Assembly (NCBI GenBank): GCA_958299035.1
Contig: CATQJL010000001.1
Coordinates: 12,953,834 to 13,017,833, forward strand
DNA length: 64,000 nt
From: Cylicocyclus nassatus
Taxonomy: Eukaryota > Nematoda > Chromadorea > Rhabditida > Strongylidae
Direction: 5' to 3'
Position 1 is the stretch's first letter; the number at the start of each line of letters is the position of its first letter. Shown one piece after another: positions 57,301 through 64,000 of the stretch. The position numbers were made by a program, and so were the translations under genes. The notes below the pieces were generated by a model that ran no database searches, was not told the origin of the DNA, and saw only the letters and a program-made list of their open reading frames with translations.

Positions 57301-60300
57301 GAAATATGAAGCTTTCTTTTAAGCTGCGATCCCCTCCCCGCGACCATGTTAGTGCATGCGGCCCTTAGAGAGAGGTCCAGGAATGGATGGACGGAGTCAA
57401 GGTCGATTTGCGAGGTTGGGAATATATGGAGATCTTGGCTCAAATAGGCAAACACTGAGACTCCTGTCATGGAAAGCAGATGCTTAAGCAAGACGCATGC
57501 GAGGACAAAAAAAGCTACTGCAACTTAGCGTTACCTACCTTTAGAATTTCTCTTGCTAAGTACATGGCGCGGCCAACAACAGTCCACTCCGCTAGAAATT
57601 GACGTTCGGTTCCAATGAAGAGGCTGAAATTGATTGTAGAATTATTTTTGAATTGCATTTGCTTTATTGCATAATTTAGAGGCTAAAATCTACGTTGAAT
57701 ATTGAATAGTGCATTGGTCACCGTAAAATGTTCAGCGATTCTGTATTTGCGAAGAGAAGCATTTTCTAGGATGAAGGTAGGCGCTGTAGTCATCCACAAA
57801 GGTGGAGTCTCTAGATACGCGTAGTTGATTGGCTGAGCGAAATTCCGAGGTTGATAATCTTCTAAAGAAGTATTAGTAACCTTGAGAGTTCGCTCAACCA
57901 ATCAACTACGAGTATCCACCATGCCAAGGTTAAGAGAAGCCGAACCTGGACAAGTCTCTAAATAGTCAGGCAAATGAACCAACAGCAGTCGGACAGAGCA
58001 AAGTAGAGTGAAAATGTGTTTCTCATTTTTTATATAATTAAAAAAGTTTGAGAAATCATTTCGCATAACATTTTAGGCAGAAGCAGACTCAGCAGGAAAT
58101 GGTCAGACTTAAGCCAGCCATAGCAAACTGCTGTATTATATCAACGGACTCTCTTGAAACGCTGATCACAAATATATGTTTGTTATCTGTCAAGCGACTA
58201 TCTGGGAAGAGTTATGAGCATTTGAGTGCGATTTGTCAAGTGTTCTGTGGCGCATGTTCCATGAAATAAGTTTCAAAAATACTTATTTAGGTTTTTAGTG
58301 AATGTGTTTTTTCCTTGTAATTAATATAACCGTAGACACTGTGAATCCGCGCCATCAGGCCGCCTTTCAAAGAAATATATTCGTCGGAACTCAAAAACTT
58401 TTCTACGTTTGAACGCTCATAACTCCTCTCAGATAACTATTGGCAGATAAAAAACATAAATTTGAAATCAGCTTTCTAAGACGAATCTGAAGATGTACAG
58501 CTTGTTTGGAATGGCTGGGTTAAGTTCTGACCACTTCCTCGTCAGCTAGCTGTTTACCGCGGTAGGGTAAACTTGAAAAAAATGATTACTATTTGATCCA
58601 TAGAAAGCTTTAATAGGTGGAGTTCAGGCAACTGCGGAAATCTTATTCTATGCGAACTTAGAGTCAAAGTATAAGAGATTTGAAAATTCGAAAACACATT
58701 CAGTCCATAAAATTTCTATAGCTCCAATTTGCTCAGGCATGTACTCTTCATATTAGACATGAAGTAAAAGTAGGTCAAAAATACGAAGTTCTTGAGTTTT
58801 GCGGTGTTGAGTGCGGTGTGCTGTCACAAAAACTAGCGTTTCTTAACCTCTAGCCATGGAGAATTCACGAAACTTGCACACACGCGTCGAATGTGAAGAA
58901 ATGCCTGAGCAAGTTGTGTTTTCCTAGGATTTGTGTAAACGGAGTCAAGCTCTTTTTCAGATTTTCAGGTATTTAGAGCTTTTGAAAGTTGCTTCGAACT
59001 CCGCCTGAATAAATTGTTGCTGTTGGGACTTTATCTTGTACAGCTTTTTTTGCTCTATCCATGCGTTCGTCCTCGCGATATTTTATGATAGCAATTCAGT
59101 ACTATCTTCATACAGCCTGGTATATTCCACATTGTTTCAAGATTGCCTCGAAGACGCCACAGTTAGGCGGCAGTTAGTTTAGAACCAGTTGAATTGCGTA
59201 AGTGATGGAGTGAGTGTCTTATGTGTACTACGTACACTCAGACTAGAAAATTCCTTCTGAAGCGACCCGAAACAAACTTTGCATGCTACACTTCGGGGCG
59301 AAGCGGGTGTCACAGGTTACTTTGCGTTATCAAGGGTTATCGATTTCATCGATTTCTCGTAAGATTTGAGCTTTGGAGCTAGGAGTTGGCACACAGGACA
59401 CTAGCTGAGCTGTCTGTGAATAAAAAAACAATTACTTTTAGTGATTTCATCGATTCTTGTTGGGGCTAAGAATTGGCATACGTGGGCTAGGTGGGGGGGG
59501 GGGGGGGGAGAAGTGAGCATGCTAATTACAAGAACAATGAGCATTTGTAGAAATATCCATTAATTTTGGTTTTATCGCGCAAACTATGAGCTACGCGGCT
59601 GAGAGACGGCACGGAGGGGGGGGGGGGGGAGGGTGAACACGACGATTACGAAACCATGGAGGAAAGGGAGCATGCGTTCAGAAGTTGGCAGGAACAGGGC
59701 AATGTTATGTAAAAGTGGGCGGACAGCTCTAACTATGTAATGTTGACAGGGATCGAACGAAGCTGGAAATCCCAGCTAATTAAGACGTAAAATTGAATGC
59801 GCTTTGTATTACAGAATGCAGTTTCAGTTTGTGTTTTTCGTTCATTAAGTATCAACGTGGATGAGAAAGTGATGCAGACATTGTCTTTACTTTTTCTTCA
59901 GCATTAACTTCAATTTTTCTTTCCTCAGAAGAACTCACCGATAGTCCTTCTTTTTCCAAACACCTAGCTCAAGAGCGACATAAGGCTCGTCGACCACCAT
60001 GACTATCCCTGTTTTGGAGCCTTTTATATTATTGGCAACTTGAGCCATGACTTCCAATTGCTGAAACCAAGTGCTGAGCAAGACGATTTTTTGATAAAAA
60101 AAACTTGTTGAAGCAATTCTGCCTATGTGTTAAACTGTCACTATAAAAGCAGTGTCTGATTATAATATATTTTCTTTATTTCTGTCAAACTTATATTTAT
60201 TTCTGTCATACTTGTTTATGCAGAACTACTTTATGAATAGTCGGTATGTTGTTGTTCCACTTTTCTTCTGCTGAAGTGTTGGCGCTGTAAACGGTTGCAC

Positions 60301-61060
60301 ATAATAGTCTAACTGTACAGAGATTAAGATTTGCTGTTGACATAATATGTTGTTTTTATTTCCGGTTCATAGTTTCATATCTTTGAAACGCAGCTAACGA
60401 AACGTGAACGTAGTCCCGTTGCTTTCTTATCAGCTTCAAAATTTGAGGAATAAATGCTTCGAAGTTATCGTAAATCCATTGCATTGAACGATCTAGGAAA
60501 TCATTACGTTATAACTCAGTGTAAAAGAACCTATTCTGAATTGGAACCGCCCTACTCCTTAAATTCAGCGTAAGCCCGAAATTTCGTCTTCCATGTTTTT
60601 ATTGTTATCGGGCCTCTCCATGGTGCTGGTTTGGGGGTTCAATTTACCAAAAAAACTTCAGAATTGCCCCTTGTCATGTCAGAACACGTCTGGGGCAATC
60701 CGTAAATGGTTGGAGCGCGAAAAAAAGGGCGGAGCGCAAAGAGGATTTTATTCCTCATCTCCTTTCGTAAGCAACATTGATGGACCGGACCAACACGGTT
60801 GCTCTAATCTTAGGGCCTGCTAGTAGGATAAGTAGTAATCTGGGGTGAATAGATTGTGGGTGAACGCTGCCGCAATCTATATTCCCATGTGCAAGTGTCC
60901 AGAATGAACGTTTGTTTACCTTTGCCCATCCTTCCTCCCTTACAGTGCCCGACCTGTCAAGAATGAAGACGATCGATCTCTTTTCCTTGGATTCTGAACA
61001 ACTCAAGCAGATAAAACCCTGAAAGAAAAATATACTTGATCTTGATTTCTGCCATCGCAT
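45373..61060 (-). CDS. small secreted von Willebrand factor A domain protein (6 exons, 226 aa)
   Basis: Exons: 61060-60920, 60060-59939, 57623-57539, 50247-50107, 45727-45596, 45432-45373; phases agree (681 nt). A single VWA domain fills the protein. The metal-ion site is complete: DRSGT at 35-39, the Thr of EWTVVGRA, and LSDGDPD; VWA domains bind ligands through this site. The start is uncertain. The chosen ATG gives a basic then hydrophobic leader (SIFFFQGFICLSC) that could be a signal peptide, but TTTCTTTCAG inside it could instead be an acceptor for an unseen first exon. The last exon encodes DFNKGLLEDAVKVL and ends at TGA 45373. Introns are very large (up to 7.3 kb) and hold the Penelope element, an RTE remnant and several foldbacks. 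Confidence 0.85.
45800..45900. repeat. AAAAGTGAAGGTGG repeats (also at 50018-50062)
   Basis: The unit CCAAAAGTGAAGGTGGT occurs twice here, with a GGCCGGCC box between the copies, and twice again at 50018-50062 near the next exon of the VWA gene. A G homopolymer follows at 45899-45911. All copies are intronic and non-coding. Confidence 0.5.
46096..48706 (+). repeat. tandem array of four ~700-bp repeat units in VWA intron 4
   Basis: Units start near 46096, 46801, 47285 and 48009. The head is an imperfect hairpin (CCAGTGCGTCACCTCTGC, CGCAGAGGCTCGCACTGG), weaker in the third and fourth copies. A body follows with CATTGAAACTCACCG, TATCACGAAT and GGCTTGGTAGTCGCC-like boxes. The tail is a CA-rich run, ACGTAAACAACCCTTAG and GTTATTATA. 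The second unit is truncated. Another copy lies at the left window edge in reverse orientation. No protein-coding capacity is seen; the family could be a non-autonomous element with a 5' hairpin. Confidence 0.7.
48747..49922. mobile_element. 1.18-kb foldback element with ~500-bp arms
   Basis: Left end GTCGATACAGGCAGTAACCG, right end the complement of GTCGATCCAGGCAGTAACCG. The arms (about 48747-49255 and 49415-49922) match with scattered substitutions. The loop (about 49286-49395) is itself a hairpin: CCCGGGGTGGAGTACTCCTC opposite its inverted copy ending GTACTCTACCCCCGGG. It is intronic in the VWA gene and non-coding. Confidence 0.75.
51738..51750 (+). repeat. 13-bp target duplication (left) of the Penelope-like element
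   Basis: AAGAATTCAATGT occurs here and again at 55362-55374, exactly bracketing the element. Confidence 0.8.
52352..55051 (+). pseudogene. Penelope-like reverse transcriptase / GIY-YIG endonuclease, broken
   Basis: One frame runs 52352-54304 with a single in-frame TAA at 52937-52939, sitting in the conserved stretch VTVIGNA / ISTNIEELLSLGPSFSP. The RT core is intact: GLAMGQRLAPVLA and the catalytic RYIDDCCIV box. A frameshift occurs at about 54295 before KSAHPASVKRAVIGN. A second lies in an A-run at about 54620, before LVRNRLYDRYC, a Cys box and the GIY-YIG domain (ALYIGETGRPLGTRINEHL, LEAFWISVKNP). RT copies the element RNA and the endonuclease nicks the target. With one stop and two frameshifts this copy is not autonomous, though the few lesions suggest a fairly recent insertion. 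Confidence 0.9.
55264..55303 (+). ncRNA. hammerhead-like RNA motif in right Penelope terminal repeat
   Basis: AGGCCT, CTGAGGAA, a GACG/CGTC hairpin with AAGG loop, GAAAC, GTT, AGGCCT. The outer AGGCCT boxes can pair with each other. The CUGANGA and GAAA boxes around a short helix match the catalytic core of a type I hammerhead with a minimal third helix, except for one extra A before the hairpin. Penelope-like elements are known to carry hammerheads in their terminal repeats. The same motif lies at 52277-52316 (+, right outer box AAGCCT) and 51859-51898 (-). Confidence 0.5.
55425..56590 (+). pseudogene. RTE-type LINE remnant (endonuclease and RT scraps)
   Basis: Plus-strand frames contain an apurinic-endonuclease start (HIVCLQETKWSEAMSRDI), then QVLLVITLYAP, and further on RT pieces: VPQELLWWALRKYKVPEEYV, YGLKANTRKTEHS and INTxKYLGCHISV in broken frames. 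This order is that of an RTE-clade ORF. Many stops and shifts make it dead. The Penelope element is inserted immediately upstream of the surviving part. Confidence 0.75.
56660..57350. repeat. inverted duplication in VWA intron
   Basis: About 220 bp at 56669-56885 recurs inverted at 57122-57345 with roughly 80 percent similarity by eye (GATCGCAGCTTCAGAAGAAAG against GATCGCAGCTTAAAAGAAAG, and TATGAACATATTAAGCAG against TATGAACATGTTGAACAG). Closer to the centre, CAACAGTGCTAAGCATGTTG is mirrored at 57060-57083. Open frames of 93 and 123 codons here are the two copies, not genes. Confidence 0.6.
57801..57920. repeat. short hairpin MITE
   Basis: GGTGGAGTCTCTAGATACGC and GTAGTTGATTGGCTGAGCGAA on the left are mirrored by TTCGCTCAACCAATCAACTAC and GAGTATCCACC on the right. 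Confidence 0.5.
58080..58560. repeat. diverged inverted repeat with ~165-bp arms
   Basis: The stretch from GGAAATGGTCAGACTTAAGC to AGAGTTATGAGCATTTGA (58094-58233) is mirrored at about 58400-58545 (TCAAACGTTC-type end, GGTTAAGTTCTGACCACTTCC). It is non-coding and intronic. Confidence 0.5.
59340..59640. repeat. G-homopolymer-bearing tandem duplication
   Basis: Two related blocks (CATCGATTTC, GCTAAGAATTGGCATACG and similar) carry long G runs at about 59490-59508 and 59618-59630. Similar C/G runs occur at 32570, 39256, 41262, 45899 and 63589. These are simple repeats, and their lengths may be unreliable in an assembly. Confidence 0.5.
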
Positions 61061-61524
61061 GCACTTTGTATATTTTGGATTATGCTAACGTCTTGATGGT
61101 AGATTTAGGCATACCATCCTTTTCTTGAGAAAAGACGAATGGACCACACATTTTCATAAAATGAATGCGCTCTTTTCATTCATAATCTTGACTTTGTGTC
61201 ATTGTTTGACTTTTCATAGATAAAGCATAAATTTTGAACAGCAATATAAAAGAAAGAAGTTTTTAGAGTTTTTTCTGCTTAGGCTTGCATTTTTTCATGA
61301 CTGAGAAATTTATGAGAAAAGAGACCAAAGATACTTTGCAGATGATATAAACTCGCCTAAAACAGCTGCAAGAAGAGACAATGCAAGATAAATGGAGAGT
61401 CATAAATGCAGGAAAACGATGCAAGTTTTTGTAAGGTACCAGGTTGTCCAAGTTCAACTGTTGGTTAATTTCGGCGTGTCGTAGATGCTTGCTTAGCTGG
61501 ACCGGGATTGATATACCCTTCATT

Positions 61525-61560
61525 CGACTAATGTTTCGGCGGTATCGCCTTCTTTAAAGT
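61525..61560 (-). ncRNA. hammerhead-like motif in a solo Penelope terminus
   Basis: On the minus strand: GACT, TTAAAGAA, a GGCG/CGCC hairpin with ATAC loop, GAAAC, ATT, AGTC. The outer stem GACT/AGTC differs from the other copies but pairs perfectly. Flanking sequence (about 61430-61620) shows no Penelope ORF, so this is a solo or heavily truncated terminus in or near the upstream region of the VWA gene. Confidence 0.4.
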
Positions 61561-61679
61561 CCTTTTAGACTCTGTCAAGCTAAGCAAGCCACAGCAAGCA
61601 AAAAATTACATGCATAACATCAAATTTTCCTGAAGCTAATGTAATCTATAAAAAACAGAATTGAAATGTAGCCGAAAGA

Positions 61680-62720
61680 TCAAAAGCCAGGATAGCTAGG
61701 TCATAGCGGCAGAATCGCACTTTGAGCTTTAAGGATAGTCTTCTATTAACAGTTTGGTGGACCAGCGTATCATTCCTTCCATGGTTGCTGCTAACCTTGG
61801 TCTGCCCCTTCCACCTGCGACACGTAAGGCTAACATGTTAGCAACAGGCAGCAACATGTTTGCCACATGCAGCAACATGTTGCAGAACTTTTGGCTATCA
61901 GCTTCAGCGCCAACATGTTGCTTCATGTTGCCAACATAGGTCAATGCCGTAGGTCAGAGACGCAGACCAAGAGCAGCAGCAATTGTGGGACGATACGATG
62001 CGAACATGGCATATGCTAAAACGTACTGCGTACGCTGGTACACTCTTCTAATGCAAGCACCGGCACACTGATATGGTTATTGTAACCCAACTACCTTTTA
62101 GGAGTACATACGGAACAGTCCATATCTATATTGTGCGAGGTTGACAGCATGTCTAGTGGATCGGCCACGCCATAAACTACGGCTACGCCGCCGCCGCCAA
62201 CTCTGAGTATGCACACTTTGCACAATCAAAAAAGTAGGTCCTAAAACAACACTGCTTCTCAGTCTCAGAAATTTGCATTGCATGCATCACGTCCATGTTG
62301 AAACAGTTCGTAAAAGTCTTTTTCATCAATCGATTCCCATGTGGCATTTAAAAAAACGCAACGAGTAAAACTTTTAAGCTTGGCAATCAAGCTGCTATTT
62401 AGGCCCGTATGCACGTACGTCCCCGCGGGAAGGGGATGTGCGTTTAACCATTGAAATGATCCCCGCTGGGGCCCTCACTCGAACCCCCGTATGCAGAAAG
62501 ACAATACCGAAGAGGGGATCCCCTGGGAGTAGGGGAGGGGAGCCCTCTTATGCAGAAGGGGAGATCGAGCGGGGAATTCATTTTGCTTCCGCCTTTTTTT
62601 GCAGTAATTATTCCTTTTTTCTTATCTTTTGATAGCAACTCGTCTTCAATGTGTCTCGGCAATATTTAGTCGTTGCGGAATGTCCTCTGCCGTGATTGCG
62701 GTCGGAGCACTAAAGAAATA
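61680..62720. repeat. CAACATGTTGC repeats and GC-rich block; no gene
   Basis: The palindromic box AACATGTT and variants occur about five times between 61832 and 61938. At 62420-62570 a block with AAATGATCCCCGCTGGGG and GGGGATCCCCTGGGAG shares AAATGATCCCC and GAGGGGATC boxes with 63710-63775, suggesting one dispersed repeat in two copies. No coding region is supported. Confidence 0.4.
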
Positions 62721-63443
62721 TTAGGTTAGTCCGAAAGTTCTGTCCCACCATTTTCAAAAAATCATAACTTCCTCCTATCATGATGTTTCTGCATAGCTAA
62801 GACCTTTTTGGAGAAAGCAATTCATACACTTTTTAGAACTACCTTGGATGCTATCTACAAAGCTCTGAATGCAGAAATAAAATTGAAAAAAGGAAACCAC
62901 TTCAAGTTCGGAATTTTTAAGCAGGCCCGTTAAAAAATCCAAAACCGTGCCATAAAATTAAAACAACCATTATCCTAGGTTTTCTGGTCTTCTCTTTCTA
63001 TATGAGCAAAACTCGCGCTAATCGAGCCCTTCTTAGAAAGGTTTTGATTTTTGAGAAAAAATGCCAAAAAATCAGTTCCTCAAGAAAAATGATTTTTTGA
63101 CATTTTTTTTAAAAAATCATAACTTCCAAAGTAGCAGCTCGATAAGCACGAACTTTGACCAGCTGGAAAGAGAAGATCAGAAAACCTAGGTTACTGGCTG
63201 TTTTGGATTTTATGGCACAATTTGCATTTTTTAACAGGCTTGCTTAAAAATTCCAAACTTGAAGTGATTTCATTTTTCCAATTTTATCTCTGCAATCAGA
63301 GCTTGTTAGATAGCAGCCAAGGAAGTTTTAAAAAGTGCATGAGTTGCTCTTTCCAAAAAGATTTTAGCCATGCAGAAACATCACGATAGGAGGAAGTTAT
63401 GATTTTTTGAAAATGGTGGGACAGAACTTTCGGACCAACCTAA
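62721..63443. mobile_element. mariner-type foldback MITE, 723 bp
   Basis: Ends TTAGGTTAGTCCGAAAGTTC and the complement of TTAGGTTGGTCCGAAAGTTC, flanked by TA (62719-62720 and 63444-63445). The arms remain complementary for about 300 bp each (GTCCCACCATTTTC; ATCATAACTTCCTCCTATC). It is non-coding. Confidence 0.8.
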
Positions 63444-63445
63444 TA

Positions 63446-64000
63446 TTTTCTACATCCATTATATTCCTGCTGTTTTCATGGATGCTGCTCATTCTCGCTC
63501 ATGCTGCCCATTTCAGCGTAAAGGTGTTCAATAATAGAAGTCAAGATGTATCTGCAGTGAATGAGTAGAAGACGTTATGCTGCCGAAAAAGGGGGGGGGG
63601 CGCTGCGGACATTCAAACCAGCATTTCTACACATAACTGAAGCTTCAAATCGTGCCAACTCTCCATAAACGCTGTAGCTATTAGCTACATATCGTCGTTT
63701 ACCACAGGGAAATGATCCCCAGCGGCCATCCCTGCTATGCACGAGGGGAACGATGGGGAGGGGATCACTCCCCCGAGGATCTTTACTCAGAAACACGCGA
63801 GTCTGCTAATTTTCATTTTATTCAAAGCAGTTTTACGTTAGGATAACAAGATAAAGAGAATTTATCATATAATGTGATAGTCACAATATGCTGTACCAGC
63901 CTCAGTGGATAAAACTATCATGTTAAATAGGAAATGCGCAACTCTCGTGAATGGTCACAAACTTTTACAGATATTAGTTAGAAACTGCGATATATGTTCA
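63446..64000. other. window end, nothing recognised except a dispersed repeat scrap
   Basis: Apart from a G run at 63591-63600 and the GATCCCC block noted above, no feature is supported. Confidence 0.4.

Noticed and set aside
1..64000. CRISPR arrays, operons, phage or other prokaryotic systems
   Set aside because: Spliceosomal introns run throughout, no regularly spaced identical repeats with unique spacers exist, and no Shine-Dalgarno-led gene clusters are seen. The GGCCGCGG array is the only spaced repeat, and its geometry does not fit CRISPR.

Overview
The window reads as nuclear DNA of a nematode, most likely a clade V strongylid (hookworm-like) species. Genes are split into many short exons with tight GT..AG introns and TTTTCAG/TTTTTAG acceptors. 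One gene has an acceptor 9 nt before its ATG, as expected for spliced-leader trans-splicing. The DNA is AT-rich and crowded with small inverted-repeat transposons, Penelope-like and RTE-like retroelement remains. The species call is inference: no rRNA, tRNA or mitochondrial marker is present.

Four multi-exon genes could be rebuilt, all on the minus strand and all phase-consistent from start to stop. (1) 8961-3193: a secreted protein with a signal peptide, a lustrin-type Cys-rich domain, a long acidic Ser/Asn-rich middle and a Kunitz domain (604 aa). (2) 22896-12191: the DNA2 replication helicase/nuclease, 32 exons, about 1132 aa, with Fe-S cysteines, nuclease residues and all helicase motifs. 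(3) 41951-36257: a CNDP2-type cytosolic dipeptidase (M20), 15 exons, 471 aa, all metal ligands present, with one GC-AG intron. (4) 61060-45373: a small secreted single von Willebrand A domain protein, 6 exons, 226 aa. Intron 3 of the dipeptidase holds, on the opposite strand, an intact C-terminal exon of cyclase-associated protein (CAP) with no other CAP exons in view. A decayed UPF1-like helicase fragment lies near 27.8-28.3 kb.

The rest is mostly mobile DNA. Four hAT-type MITEs have clear 8-bp duplications (26.7, 29.5, 33.9 and 42.2 kb). There are TA-flanked mariner/Tc1-type elements (0.25, 14.2, 32.0, 34.8 and 62.7 kb), TTAA-flanked elements (23.8 and 34.95 kb), TAA-flanked elements sharing a terminus (5.7, 8.3, 10.4 and 44.5 kb), several large foldback structures, and a tandem array of a ~700-bp repeat (46.1-48.7 kb) with a further copy at the left window edge. 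A 3.6-kb Penelope-like element with a 13-bp target duplication sits in an intron of the VWA gene, inserted in or beside a dead RTE LINE. A second Penelope fragment lies at 24.7-25.4 kb and a solo terminus at 61.5 kb.

The most interesting signal is a small structured RNA motif at every Penelope terminus: a flanking stem, a CUGANGA-like box, a short hairpin and GAAA. It resembles a hammerhead ribozyme, and its outer stem changes in a base-paired way between copies. No CRISPR array, operon or prokaryotic system is present. The genes are unrelated housekeeping or secreted functions and do not form a pathway.
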